NCBI RefSeq assembly: GCF_004341625.1
Contig: NZ_SLZG01000035.1
Coordinates: 1 to 39,128, forward strand
Length of the DNA stretch: 39,128 nt
Source of the DNA: Rhizobium sp. BK376
Lineage (GTDB): Bacteria > Pseudomonadota > Alphaproteobacteria > Rhizobiales > Rhizobiaceae
Direction: 5' to 3'
Positions 1-7,943 of this stretch are shown one piece after another. The position numbers were made by a program, and so were the translations under genes. Under the pieces are notes generated by a model. The model did no database searches. It was not told where the DNA came from and saw nothing but the letters and a program-made list of their open reading frames with translations. Numbering within the stretch: the stretch's first letter is position 1; each line of letters begins with the position of its first letter.

Positions 1-101
1 TCTGCCCGCTGTGGCACGCTGACATCCCCTCCGACCCGACGTCGGAAAGCACGGCAATCAGCCGTCAGCTACACCACTCCAATGGACACGATCTTCTGTC
101 A

Positions 102-332
102 TGCGGAGCGATCTGTTTCCTCGTCTCTTCAAACGCCGCCGTTGCAGCGGAGCGAAAAGCCTCGGGTCCCTCCGAAGCATTGTTCCTTGTCCAGATCATC
201 ATTCTGGTCGCTATCGGCAGACTTCTCTGCGAAGCCTTGTTTTGCATCGGACAGACTTCCATCGCAGGTCAAATGATAGGTGGCATACTCCTCGGTCCCT
301 CCGTGCTTGGATTGCTTCTGCCCAAAATACAG
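102..332 (+). pseudogene. Kef/CPA2-type cation:proton antiporter, N-terminal remnant
   Basis: One reading frame encodes a signal-like stretch (CGAICFLVSSNAAVAA), then residues typical of the first two membrane helices of monovalent cation:proton antiporter-2 proteins, including FLVQIIILVAIGRLL, a IGQ turn and MIGGILLGPSVLGLLLP. The match stops near 332. The frame then runs through unrelated sequence to a stop at 500. No in-frame ATG lies before the signal-like stretch, and the nearby ATG at 82 is in another frame, which suggests a small indel. Intact members have about a dozen helices and several hundred residues, so this piece cannot be a functional transporter. The frame and motifs are seen directly; the family is assigned from memory of the conserved N-terminus. 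Confidence 0.6.
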
Positions 333-637
333 GTAGCGGTAGGACGCTTCTCCCGAACTTGCTATCATCACACATGCGAGGAGAGGGCGCTTCAATCTTA
401 TCCTACTCGGTGTCAGCAAACGCGCAGGCAACGGGCTTTCATATGGGAGCGTAGCGGACACGCTTCTGGAAACCGCCGATCGGTCTTTCGTCTTCATTGA
501 GACCTGATTAAAACCCCTGAAGGTGGTTTCCCCATCTCCGTTGCATGGGTTGACACGGCTTGGTCCAAAAGCTGTAGCCATCGCACCTAGCAATGGTTCC
601 AGGCTAGATTCCGAGAGATTCCGTTAAGACGCGCTTC

Positions 638-663
638 GGAACAATTCGGCACCTTGGGTGGTT
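638..663 (+). promoter_or_regulatory. EcfG (RpoE2)-type promoter of the GH13 gene
   Basis: GGAAC at 638-642 and GGTT ending at 663 are 17 bases apart, which fits the alphaproteobacterial general-stress sigma factor consensus (GGAAC, 16-17 bases, cGTT). It lies about 30 bases before the ATG at 692. Confidence 0.6.
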
Positions 664-691
664 GCGCTTCGGTCCGTCGACCGGAGGGGAC

Positions 692-2353
692 ATGATCAAC
701 GATCTTTGGTATAAGAACGCCGTCATCTATTGCCTGTCCGTTGAATCCTTCATGGATGCAAACGGAGACGGGATCGGCGATTTTCAAGGCCTGGCCCGTC
801 GCTTGGACTATCTCGCCGGACTTGGCGTGAGCGCGATCTGGCTCATGCCCTTCCAGACATCGCCCGGCAGGGACGGCGGCTACGACGTGTCCGACTATTA
901 CAACGTCGATCCACGCTATGGGACACTTGGCGATTTCGTCGAGTTCACCCATGGTGCCAAGCAACGCGGCATCAGGGTTTTGATCGATCTTGTCGTCAAT
1001 CATACGTCCGACGAACATCCTTGGTTTCAGGAAGCGCGACGGGACCCAGGTTCCCGTTATCGGGACTGGTATGTGTGGTCGAAAGAGAAGCCGGATGGTG
1101 CAAATCAAGGAATGGTCTTTCCCGGGGTCCAAAAGACGACCTGGACCTATGATAGGGAGGCTAAGGCATACTTTTTTCATCGATTCTACGATTTCCAACC
1201 AGATCTCAACACGGCGAACCCCCATGTGCAGGCCGAAATCCTGAAGATTATGGGATTCTGGATTCAGCTCGGAGTTTCGGGCTTCCGCATGGATGCCGTC
1301 CCTTTCGTAATCGCAAAGAAAGGGGCCGACGTCTCCCGTCCTCAGGAGCAGTTCGAGATGCTGAGGACATTTCGGGAATTCCTGCAATGGCGGCAAGGGG
1401 ACTCCATCATTTTGGCTGAAGCAAACGTCCTGCCGAAGACAGACATGGACTATTTCGGTGAGGACGGCGACCGGATGCATATGATGTTCAATTTTCAGGT
1501 CAATCAGACGCTGTTTTACGCGCTTGCCAGTGCCGACTGCCAACCTCTCGTTAAAGCTCTGGACGAAACCCGTACCCGGCCTCAAACAGCGCAATGGGGA
1601 CTTTTCCTGAGAAATCATGATGAACTTGATCTCGGGCGACTGAGCGAGCGGCAGCGAAACCAGGTCTTTGCCGCCTTTGGACCGGACAAGGACATGCAAC
1701 TCTATGATCGGGGTATCAGACGCCGTTTCGCGCCGATGATGGACGGCAACGAAGATCGCATAAGAATGGCGTATAGTCTGATGTTTTCGTTGCCTGGCAC
1801 GCCTGTGCTTCGGTACGGCGACGAAATCGGTATGGGCGACGACCTCTCGCTTCCCGAGCGTCAATGCGCACGCACTCCGATGCAATGGTCAACAGAGCCT
1901 CAGGCGGGATTTACCAAAAGCACTGCTTCGGTCCTGCGGGTGATTTCCGGCGGCCCGTATGGCTACGAGCATATTAATGTGGCGCACCAAAGAAAGAATC
2001 CGGAATCCATGTTGAACTGGATGGAACGGCTGATCCGGATGCGAAAAGAGGCGCCGGAAATCGGCTGGGGCGACTATCGACCCGTGAACGCCGATCAAAG
2101 CGGCGTCTTGGCAATCAAATATGATTGGCGAAACAACTCCGTCCTGATAGTGCACAATTTCAACGCCAATCCCGTCGAGGTAAAGATCGATGCTGGTGGC
2201 AGTGAGGAGGACAACATCCTTATCGACATCGCCGACGGAACCGACAGCAGAGCGGACAAGAATGGCAAGCATTGCCTCTGTCTGGAGGGATACGCCTATA
2301 AATGGTTTCGAGTTGGCGGTCTTGACTACCTCCTGAGTCGCGCTGAGATCTGA
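692..2353 (+). CDS. GH13 alpha-amylase family protein, trehalose-synthase-like
   Basis: The 553-residue protein carries the regions expected of a GH13 (beta/alpha)8 barrel: an NGDGIGDFQGL calcium-loop motif near residue 24, DLVVNHTS (99-106), the nucleophile Asp201 in GFRMDA, the acid/base Glu243 in LAEAN, and the third acid Asp310 in RNHDE. A C-terminal beta domain follows after about residue 470. N-terminal WYKNAVIYCLSVESF resembles TreS-type proteins, which interconvert maltose and trehalose or act on alpha-1,4/1,1 glucosides; the exact substrate cannot be fixed from sequence. The start at 692 is chosen because GGAGGGG lies directly upstream. A TTG at 662 is in frame but falls inside the EcfG-type promoter. 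Trehalose metabolism under EcfG control would fit an osmotic or desiccation role (inference). Confidence 0.88.
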   Translation: MINDLWYKNAVIYCLSVESFMDANGDGIGDFQGLARRLDYLAGLGVSAIWLMPFQTSPGRDGGYDVSDYYNVDPRYGTLGDFVEFTHGAKQRGIRVLIDLVVNHTSDEHPWFQEARRDPGSRYRDWYVWSKEKPDGANQGMVFPGVQKTTWTYDREAKAYFFHRFYDFQPDLNTANPHVQAEILKIMGFWIQLGVSGFRMDAVPFVIAKKGADVSRPQEQFEMLRTFREFLQWRQGDSIILAEANVLPKTDMDYFGEDGDRMHMMFNFQVNQTLFYALASADCQPLVKALDETRTRPQTAQWGLFLRNHDELDLGRLSERQRNQVFAAFGPDKDMQLYDRGIRRRFAPMMDGNEDRIRMAYSLMFSLPGTPVLRYGDEIGMGDDLSLPERQCARTPMQWSTEPQAGFTKSTASVLRVISGGPYGYEHINVAHQRKNPESMLNWMERLIRMRKEAPEIGWGDYRPVNADQSGVLAIKYDWRNNSVLIVHNFNANPVEVKIDAGGSEEDNILIDIADGTDSRADKNGKHCLCLEGYAYKWFRVGGLDYLLSRAEI

Positions 2354-2373
2354 CGATCCTGCCTCCACTAACT

Positions 2374-2406
2374 TGCGCAGTATCATATCCGAGCGCATCT
2401 TTTTTC
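2374..2406 (+). terminator. Weak intrinsic terminator after the GH13 gene
   Basis: TGCGC at 2374-2378 pairs with GCGCA at 2393-2397 and is followed by TCTTTTTT. The stem is short, so this is a weak candidate. Confidence 0.35.
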
Positions 2407-2907
2407 CTGAGTTGTCCGTGCGGCGGATTGTTACACAAAACCTATCGTCGGCTTCTGGTCAAATCGCCCGAGTCCCGGGGAGGGGTCGAGAGCACAATGG
2501 TGCGCTCGCAACCGAAAAGGCATGCGCCTTTAGTAAAATTTTCCTAGAACCAGTCAGAAGCGACCTCCAGATTTCGCGCGACGGGTTTGGAACGATGAAT
2601 ATAGCAGTTCGTGTCAGGCAGGTCTCCGCGACCCGGAGCCAAGGGCGCAATCAGTTATCCTCACGACTTGCGTATGATCACGGATCGTGTTCACTCACCG
2701 CAGCCTCGGGACATCTTTATTCCGGATCTGCACATCGACACGCTGAAGGTGAAGAGCCGGAATTTCCCCTAGTCGGGACTTCCCATCGTTTGGGACATTC
2801 CCAAACCTATTGTGGTTCCTAGCTTGTCGCATTTCTGGACCATTGATGACGAAGCCGAACAACGGCTCTCATGCGGACGGTGGGCCTCGAAGGAAACCAG
2901 TCTTCAA
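2407..2907. other. Non-coding stretch, no feature recognised
   Basis: About 500 bases with open frames on both strands, but none has a ribosome binding site, recognisable motif or protein-like composition. No strong hairpin or repeat was seen. It may be degenerate sequence. Confidence 0.4.
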
Positions 2908-3546
2908 CTAGCGCAGCAGGCCATCGCTCCCGAACTCGTCCCATCCCTTCAACCCCGTAGGGACGTCACCAGCTTCCTGTTCAGCCCGTTTCGCCTTCTT
3001 CTTCCTAAGCGAACGCGTCAGCTTCGCCTGGTATGCGGCGCGCCTGCGATTTTCCGCCCTTGCCGCCGCGTCCTCCACCCGCCATTCGTCGACAGCGCCC
3101 CGATCCAGCAGGTCTTCGATAACACGAGGATCGAAGACGTGAAACGTGATCCGTCTTGCCCGGCCTTGAAGTCTGACCGTTCGCGTTCCAGCGCTACGAA
3201 GACGCCCGTCCTCCAGCCAGCGTTTCCTCTCCGAACTCGACATCGTAAGGATATCCTCGATCTCCCGAGGGATGACAGGAAGGTCGGCAATGTCCTCCAG
3301 CGCCTTGGAGACCGTCGCCGAGATCGCGCGGAACGCTGTTTTGGACGTTTCAGGCATGACCAGGATGAGTGCTCCTGTCTCCATGTCCAGCGACTTTCTG
3401 ACGGCGGAGGGTAGCCGGGAGCGGATTTCCTGCAGGATTCCTTTGACCCGGACTGCAGATCCAAGTGTCGCGGTCACCGGAAGCTGCCACTCCTTCATCA
3501 ATTCGGGATAATCGCTTTCGTTCTTTTTCGTCTTCGTCTTGGGCAT
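2908..3546 (-). CDS. Conserved-looking hypothetical protein, charged, 212 aa
   Basis: I do not recognise a named family. The 212-residue product is soluble, with no membrane helix or signal peptide. It starts with a basic stretch (MPKTKTKKNES), has a central helical region (residues about 40-110), and ends with a very basic segment rich in Arg, Lys and Ala (AARAENRRRAAYQAKL, then LRKKKAKRAEQEAG). Composition and the lack of stops support coding on this strand. The ATG at 3546 is chosen over an in-frame TTG at 3582, although neither has a good Shine-Dalgarno sequence. The basic tail could bind nucleic acid, but no motif demonstrates that. Confidence 0.6.
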   Translation of the reverse strand: MPKTKTKKNESDYPELMKEWQLPVTATLGSAVRVKGILQEIRSRLPSAVRKSLDMETGALILVMPETSKTAFRAISATVSKALEDIADLPVIPREIEDILTMSSSERKRWLEDGRLRSAGTRTVRLQGRARRITFHVFDPRVIEDLLDRGAVDEWRVEDAAARAENRRRAAYQAKLTRSLRKKKAKRAEQEAGDVPTGLKGWDEFGSDGLLR

Positions 3547-3687
3547 GTTCAAGCAGATGGGATCGGATGGCCCGAGCGTCAACGCAATTCGCGCTGATTT
3601 CCGACGTCTGGCAAGCGTCTGAGATTAGGAAATCGCCGATGTCCGCGCCATGATCAGAAGCTGCGCTTCTGTCCTTATGCCCTGCTT

Positions 3688-3843
3688 CTAGAATTGAATG
3701 ATGTTCGTCGCCAGCTCGCTTTCAAGCTCGCTCCCGCGTTCGATATCCAGCTGGTCTCGGACCATATCGAAGACCTTCTGGCAGAGGTCCATATCATCGC
3801 CGAGGAGCGGGAGATCGTAATCTTTGACGTATCGTCGAAACAT
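3688..3843 (-). CDS. Small hypothetical protein, 51 aa
   Basis: Reading the minus strand from the ATG at 3843 gives 51 codons to a TAG at 3688-3690. The product begins MFRRYVKDYDLPL and continues with LCQKVFDMVRDQLDIERGSE and a C-terminal ELATNIIQF. It looks like the short rhizobial proteins with a pattern of Leu-x-x-Val-Phe-Asp followed by an acidic loop and a helical end, whose function is unknown to me. No strong ribosome binding site is visible. Longer frames overlap this stretch on both strands, but their composition is less protein-like. Confidence 0.55.
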   Translation of the reverse strand: MFRRYVKDYDLPLLGDDMDLCQKVFDMVRDQLDIERGSELESELATNIIQF

Positions 3844-4063
3844 CGGTCGGGCACCCGGCTATGCGTCCTTCCATAATCCATTACTTCCCTGAAAATAGAA
3901 TGAATTTCCCCACCCTTGAACAGAAGGAGCGGCGAGGCATCGGCAATCGTCGATCCCCGGCGGCGCTCCGGGGAAGGGGAGTAGCCATTCGACATCACGG
4001 GTGGATCTGCACTCAAACGACCCGGCAAGTGATTCGTTGAGTGGCGAATCAGGAGACTTGCGC

Positions 4064-4321
4064 ATGGCTCGGTTCATCGAAGCAGCCGGTCCGAAGCCGG
4101 TTTCGGTCTTGACCGTGCACCAGCGCGATCAGGTCTTGCTGGAGATCAGGAAGAGCGTGCAGTTCAGCGCCCTGGCGTCGAAAGCGGCGAAAGATCGACG
4201 ATCGAAGCGGCTGGAAGCGTTCCGCGAAAAGGTCGCTCGTGAGCACGAGGCGCCAGCCGCCGGTTATTTCGATGCCTCCGCCGAACTCGTTCATCGAGCA
4301 TTGGATCTCCTCGCCGAATAG
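4064..4321 (+). CDS. Small hypothetical protein, 85 aa
   Basis: The 85-residue product starts MARFIEAAGPKPVSVLTVHQ and continues as a mostly helical charged chain ending ELVHRALDLLAE. No family is recognised. AGGAGA at 4051-4056 gives a correctly spaced ribosome binding site for the ATG at 4064, which is preferred over the upstream in-frame ATG at 4001. It is convergent with the receiver gene downstream; only about 50 bases separate the two stop codons. Confidence 0.55.
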   Translation: MARFIEAAGPKPVSVLTVHQRDQVLLEIRKSVQFSALASKAAKDRRSKRLEAFREKVAREHEAPAAGYFDASAELVHRALDLLAE

Positions 4322-4370
4322 CCTCCTAAAATTTCCGTCGCGTGTTCCGGCTTGCGTCGCCGCCCGGACG

Positions 4371-4730
4371 TTACACCGGATTGAGCGCACGCGTCACGGC
4401 TGCGATCATCTCGTCCGGCAACGCCGGTTTTCCCAGCAGATGCCCGCTCGCAAATGCTGGCTCTGCCGCTCGAAGGGATTCGCCCTCGCCCGAGTAGACG
4501 ATGAAAGGGACCGCCAGTTCGCTCAGGCGCCGAACCACGACCGTGCACATTCCATCCGACAGGCGGGGATCAACAATCGCCAGGGAGGGCGTGTTGACTT
4601 CAAGCCATTCGCTGGCTTCCACGCACGTGGTGAACGTTACATGGTTGGGGTGTCCGCTTTCATCGAGAACCTCTTCGAGATCCAAGGCGATGAACGGCTG
4701 GTCTTCAAGCAAAAGAATGGGCGCGAACAA
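4371..4730 (-). CDS. Stand-alone response regulator receiver protein
   Basis: This 119-residue protein is a single CheY-like receiver domain: acidic pair Glu9-Asp10, phosphoacceptor Asp54 in AIVDPRLSDG, Ser80 at the usual Thr/Ser switch position, and Lys101 in LLGKPAL. No output domain is present, so it probably acts by protein contact or in a phosphorelay. The only good start is a TTG at 4730, preceded by GAGGA; no ATG gives a complete first strand. No histidine kinase is adjacent. Single receivers are common partners in the alphaproteobacterial general stress response, but a role there is inference from its position in the stress island. Confidence 0.8.
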   Translation of the reverse strand: MFAPILLLEDQPFIALDLEEVLDESGHPNHVTFTTCVEASEWLEVNTPSLAIVDPRLSDGMCTVVVRRLSELAVPFIVYSGEGESLRAAEPAFASGHLLGKPALPDEMIAAVTRALNPV

Positions 4731-4915
4731 CAGCGTTCCTCAGGGGTCTGAGAACACTATACGCTGTCTTTGCTCGTGTCACGTGACGAAGACGCGCTGG
4801 CCTGCCTGGGACCAATCCGGCGGCGCTATTTCAGGCGAACCAATCCCGTCGCCGCCTTACGTCGATAGTGCGCCGTGCGCCGTTTCCAAGGCCAGAGCCG
4901 CACAAATAAATGATT

Positions 4916-4940
4916 GGAACCTCTAGCGTTTTCGTATGTT
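4916..4940 (+). promoter_or_regulatory. EcfG-type promoter of the PepSY-like/YflT-like pair
   Basis: GGAAC at 4916-4920, 17 bases, GTT at 4938-4940 (tGTT after 16 bases). It lies 30 bases before the ATG at 4970, with GAGGA as ribosome binding site. Confidence 0.65.
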
Positions 4941-4969
4941 TCAGTCTCACTCAACACGAGGAAACACCA

Positions 4970-5281
4970 ATGAAAAAAATAGCAACCTTATCCGCAGTCC
5001 TGCTTCTCTCGGCATCCGGAGCCTTCGCCCAGAGCGAAACGCCGAGCACGTCGCAGACCACCCCGGCAGTCAAAACCGAACAGAACCCAGGAGCTCCCGT
5101 CGCTGGCAAAAACAGCTTCACGGAAGCACAGGCCAAGTCCCATCTCGAAGAAGCAGGCTACAAGGACGTCACCGGGCTGAAGCTCGACGACCAGGGCGTC
5201 TGGCGTGCAACCGCGACCAAGGACGGCAAGCAGGCAAATGTCGCCCTGGACTTCCAGGGCAATGTGACGATGGCCAAGTAA
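4970..5281 (+). CDS. Secreted PepSY-like small protein
   Basis: The 103-residue protein has a Sec signal peptide (MKKIATLSAVLLLSASGAFA, cleavage expected after AFA), a Ser/Thr/Pro-rich linker, and a C-terminal domain of about 55 residues (FTEAQAKSHLEEAGYKDVTG, then WRATATKDGKQANVALDFQG). That domain has the helix-then-strands pattern of PepSY-like periplasmic domains. A periplasmic location is expected; the ligand or partner is unknown. The start is set by GAGGAAACACC before the ATG at 4970. The gene is first in a likely two-gene unit with the YflT-like gene 22 bases downstream, under the EcfG-type promoter at 4916. Confidence 0.75.
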   Translation: MKKIATLSAVLLLSASGAFAQSETPSTSQTTPAVKTEQNPGAPVAGKNSFTEAQAKSHLEEAGYKDVTGLKLDDQGVWRATATKDGKQANVALDFQGNVTMAK

Positions 5282-5303
5282 CTTGAACACGGAGGAAATT
5301 TCT

Positions 5304-5912
5304 ATGAAAACGATCACTGGACTTTATGACAGCTACAGCGACGCCAAGGCTGCCGTGAAAGCGCTGGAAGACGCCGGCGTCTCTTCGGATGACATCAGCA
5401 TCGTCACCAACAAAACCAACGGCGTCGATGTGGAAGGCCAAGGTACCCATGCGGCTGACGGTGCTGGCACAGGCGCTGGCATTGGAGCCGTGGCCGGCGG
5501 GGCAGGCGGGCTTCTGGCTGGCCTCGGGATGCTTGCGATCCCCGGAGTCGGCCCGGTTGTCGCTGCCGGATGGCTTGCGGCGACGGCGGCAGGAGCAGTC
5601 GCAGGCGCGGTTGCAGGCGGCGCCGTTGGCGGCATTGTCGGCGCCATGGTTGAATCCGGAGTGCCGGAAGAGGATGCCAATTTATATGCCGAAGGCATCC
5701 GCCGCGGCGGCTCGGTCATAACCGCACGGGTCGACGAGAGCCGCGTCGCGTCCGCTGAAGCGATCCTCAATAGTTCGCCGCGTGTCGACATCGCAGCACG
5801 TCGGGCCAGCTACGCCGAGCAGGGCTGGACACGCTTCGACGAAACGGCCGATCCGTACACGCCGGAACAGATTGCGGCCGAGCGCGAACGATACCGGACC
5901 AATCGTCTGTAG
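5304..5912 (+). CDS. General stress protein, YflT-like domain with glycine-zipper core
   Basis: The 202-residue protein opens with ITGLYDSYSDAKAAVKALED, the pattern of the heat-induced stress protein YflT domain. A long Gly/Ala-rich hydrophobic core (about residues 55-125, with GAGIGAVAGGAGGLLAGLG and GAVAGAVAGGAVGGIVGA) resembles glycine-zipper membrane segments. The C-terminal part contains EDANLYAEGIRRGGSVITARV and ends with AERERYRTNRL. The last segment is clearly paralogous to the frameshifted gene at 8778-9483. GGAGGA precedes the ATG at 5304. It probably shares the EcfG-type promoter at 4916. The biochemical role is unknown; membrane association is inferred from the zipper. Confidence 0.8.
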   Translation: MKTITGLYDSYSDAKAAVKALEDAGVSSDDISIVTNKTNGVDVEGQGTHAADGAGTGAGIGAVAGGAGGLLAGLGMLAIPGVGPVVAAGWLAATAAGAVAGAVAGGAVGGIVGAMVESGVPEEDANLYAEGIRRGGSVITARVDESRVASAEAILNSSPRVDIAARRASYAEQGWTRFDETADPYTPEQIAAERERYRTNRL

Positions 5913-5971
5913 CCGAAATCGAGGCAGGCTGGGGCGATTTTCTCCGGCCTGTTTTCGCCGACGTATTTTGG

Positions 5972-5997
5972 GGAACCCCGCTACCATTGCACGCGTT
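5972..5997 (+). promoter_or_regulatory. EcfG-type promoter of the iron-permease-like gene
   Basis: GGAAC at 5972-5976, 17 bases, CGTT at 5994-5997: a full consensus match, 33 bases before the ATG at 6031. Confidence 0.72.
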
Positions 5998-6030
5998 AAG
6001 GATTGTTTCCCTCCAGCAGGACATCCCGTC

Positions 6031-6432
6031 ATGAACTCCCTGTTTTCCAAATTCGCAACGAAGATCGCCGATCTCTCCGGCAAGCCCGCGACCTTCGTGA
6101 TGGCGGTTGTCCTTGTCCTCGTCTGGGCGGTTTCCGGACCGTTCTTCAATTATTCCGAAACCTGGCAGCTGGTCATCAACACATCGACGACGATCGTCAC
6201 CTTCCTGATGGTCTTTGTCTTGCAGAACTCGCAGAACCGCGACGGCAAGGCGCTTCAGGCCAAGCTCGACGAACTGATCCTTTCCTCGCAGGCCCAGAAC
6301 AAGTTCGTCGGCATCGAAAAGCTTGATGAAGAATCTCTCCGAAAGATGAGCAAGACGCTGGCGGAGAAGGCCGAATGCGTTGCCGAGGTTGCCGACGAGA
6401 AGGCGGAAGCGCCTGAGGGGGCGCCGGCGTGA
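6031..6432 (+). CDS. Low-affinity iron permease family small membrane protein
   Basis: The 133-residue protein has two membrane helices (about residues 20-37, TFVMAVVLVLVWAVSGPFF, and 45-65) followed by QNSQNRDGKALQAKLDELIL, the signature of the bacterial half-size proteins placed in the low-affinity iron permease family. The C-terminal 30 residues are acidic and Ala/Glu-rich. Despite the family name, iron transport is not demonstrated for these short bacterial forms, so the function should be treated as unknown. The ATG at 6031 sits just behind a perfect EcfG-type promoter. The stop overlaps the GTG start of the next gene by four bases, indicating translational coupling. A paralogue lies on the other strand at 7168-7518. 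Confidence 0.78.
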   Translation: MNSLFSKFATKIADLSGKPATFVMAVVLVLVWAVSGPFFNYSETWQLVINTSTTIVTFLMVFVLQNSQNRDGKALQAKLDELILSSQAQNKFVGIEKLDEESLRKMSKTLAEKAECVAEVADEKAEAPEGAPA

Positions 6433-6662
6433 AGAGATATTTCTTCGACCTGCACAACGGCGACGGGCCAACTACGGACGATTGCGGCCTCGAGCTTGAA
6501 ACAAGAGGGGATATCGCAAGGCATGTCGCCAAGATCCTCCTCGACGTAGCTCGTGACGAACTGCGTGAGCAGGACCGGGTGTTAATGTCGGTGACAGTCC
6601 GCGACGTGGAAGGGAAGACTATCTCTGTGGCCGCGTTGGCCTTCAACAACGAATGGGTCTGA
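6429..6662 (+). CDS. DUF6894-like small protein
   Basis: The 77-residue protein begins MKRYFFDLHNGDGPTTDDCG and has a central LLDVARDEL helix and C-terminal MSVTVRDVEGK strand. This is the pattern of the DUF6894 family, short alpha/beta proteins common in rhizobia with no known function. The GTG start at 6429 overlaps the previous stop (GTGA), so the two genes are probably translated together and share the EcfG-type promoter at 5972. Pairing with a two-helix membrane protein suggests that they act together, which is an inference. Confidence 0.72.
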   Translation: MKRYFFDLHNGDGPTTDDCGLELETRGDIARHVAKILLDVARDELREQDRVLMSVTVRDVEGKTISVAALAFNNEWV

Positions 6663-6849
6663 AGTGGAAGAAGCCGAGACACGGTCCCCGCGGCCTCGGC
6701 TTCCCGATCCGAGCTATCACTCAAGGATCCGCCTTAACCGTAGCAGGCCTTTGCCGTCATATTAGTTTGTTCTTCATTAAAGCAAGCATTCCGTCTAATT
6801 CCAGGGCGGGGTGTCGCTTTCGAGCAACGGGCCGGGTTTTGCCGACGGC

Positions 6850-7113
6850 TCAATGCGATGTGTCGAACAGATGCGGCTCCTCATCGAAGTTCCCATTGCT
6901 TGCGGTGTCGTAGCGGTTGAGGCTCCGGCCGCCACCTCTCGTGCCGAAAGCGGTGAACTGGATCATCATGGCCTTTGCCCGTTCAAGAGCTTCGTCGGCA
7001 TCCGATGCGTGATCATCGCTGACGTGGACGGATACGGCATCACCATCGTCGCCGACGAATTCAACGTTCCATCCGTCAGGCCCGTGAATGATATCAGTGT
7101 TCATCAGGTTCAT
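6850..7113 (-). CDS. Small acidic hypothetical protein, 87 aa
   Basis: The product starts MNLMNTDIIHGPDGWNVEFV and is acidic through GDDGDAVSVHVSDDHASDAD; a helix (EALERAKAMMIQF) is followed by a Gly/Arg turn and an acidic end. No family is named with confidence; the amino half resembles the fold of DUF6894-type proteins. GGCGGGATGAC before the ATG at 7113 supports this start over the longer frame to 7152. It lies 54 bases behind the second iron-permease-family gene on the same strand, mirroring the 6031/6429 pair, so it is probably the second gene of that unit. Confidence 0.6.
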   Translation of the reverse strand: MNLMNTDIIHGPDGWNVEFVGDDGDAVSVHVSDDHASDADEALERAKAMMIQFTAFGTRGGGRSLNRYDTASNGNFDEEPHLFDTSH

Positions 7114-7167
7114 GTCATCCCGCCTTTCAAGCAAACTGATTGGCCGCGCCACGAGATTCGCCCTTTG

Positions 7168-7518
7168 TTACCGATCTGCTTGACGGTCTCCAATCAGCAG
7201 CAGCAGATCCGCTTCTTGAAGCTGCTCGACTCCGATCAGGTGGTTGCGTGCCTCGCTGGATCGTATCAGCTCATCTGCCTTCACCTGCAGCGCATGCATG
7301 TCGCGGTTCTGCGAATGCTGCATGATCAGGAGCACGAAAAGCGTTGTCATTGTCCCGAACACGTTTGTCAGCAAATACCATCGCGTCGGAAGACCCAGAA
7401 ACACTCCGCCAACGCACCACATGACGGTCGACAGCATTGCCGCCAACAGAACAAGTCTGTGGCCCGCCAGTACGACGGCTCTTTCCGATAGCTGTAGGTA
7501 TAGCCTCGAGTTCTTCAT
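7168..7518 (-). CDS. Low-affinity iron permease family protein, second copy
   Basis: This 116-residue paralogue of the 6031 gene has two membrane helices (about residues 16-40 and 47-66) and the same signature after them: QHSQNRDMHALQVKADELIR, then SSEARNHLIGVEQL. It lacks the acidic Ala/Glu tail of the first copy. The ATG at 7518 is used. Upstream at 7535-7554 (minus strand) there is a GGAAC followed after 16 bases by CATT instead of CGTT, a one-base-off EcfG-type site too weak to call. Membrane location is clear; transport function is not established. Confidence 0.75.
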   Translation of the reverse strand: MKNSRLYLQLSERAVVLAGHRLVLLAAMLSTVMWCVGGVFLGLPTRWYLLTNVFGTMTTLFVLLIMQHSQNRDMHALQVKADELIRSSEARNHLIGVEQLQEADLLLLIGDRQADR

Positions 7519-7661
7519 CGACAGGGAAATGACTTGAACCGCTCATCGTTCCCTTGTGAAGTGCTGGCACGTCTTCACGCTCTGAGCTTGAATGTGCCCG
7601 TGCTTCTGGAACTGGTTTGCCCGTTGGGAATTATTCTTGCCAGACACAGGAGGAGACGTCG

Positions 7662-7886
7662 ATGAACGACAACGAGCAGGCACGGCGCGAGCGAGCCTAT
7701 TAGCTGTGGGAAGGTGAGGGACGGCCGGAAGGGCGACATCTCGATCACTGGCAGCACGCTGAAGACCAGCTCGAGGCAACCGAGCGGGCAGCCGAAGTTG
7801 AGGTTGAGCAGATCGCGTCGGAAAAGCCCAAGAAGAAAAGCGAAGTGCCTCCGACAGCGCCGCCAACGAAAAAGGTTGCCATGTAA
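7662..7886 (+). pseudogene. DUF2934 protein gene interrupted by an amber codon
   Basis: AGGAGGAGACGTCG precedes an ATG at 7662. The frame reads MNDNEQARRERAY, a TAG at 7701-7703, then LWEGEGRPEGRHLDHWQHAE and a Lys/Pro/Ala-rich tail to a TAA at 7884. The intact DUF2934 protein in this window (14835-15143) reads HRAYEIWESEGRPE at the same place, so the TAG replaces a Glu codon (GAG to TAG, one substitution). The rest of the frame is open and the ribosome binding site is excellent, so the mutation may be recent or rarely read through. The function of DUF2934 is unknown. Confidence 0.75.
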
Positions 7887-7943
7887 CAATTCGAGCCGCC
7901 CCAAGAACCCAGTTTCACGTTCGATGGTGCCAACGGACCTTGG

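Noticed and set aside
587..1885. 432-codon minus-strand open frame opposite the GH13 gene
   Set aside because: The GH13 catalytic motifs on the plus strand are clear; the long minus frame is a by-product of codon bias.
7535..7554. GGAAC followed by CATT upstream of the second iron-permease-family gene (minus strand)
   Set aside because: The -10 part lacks the GTT that defines EcfG-type promoters.
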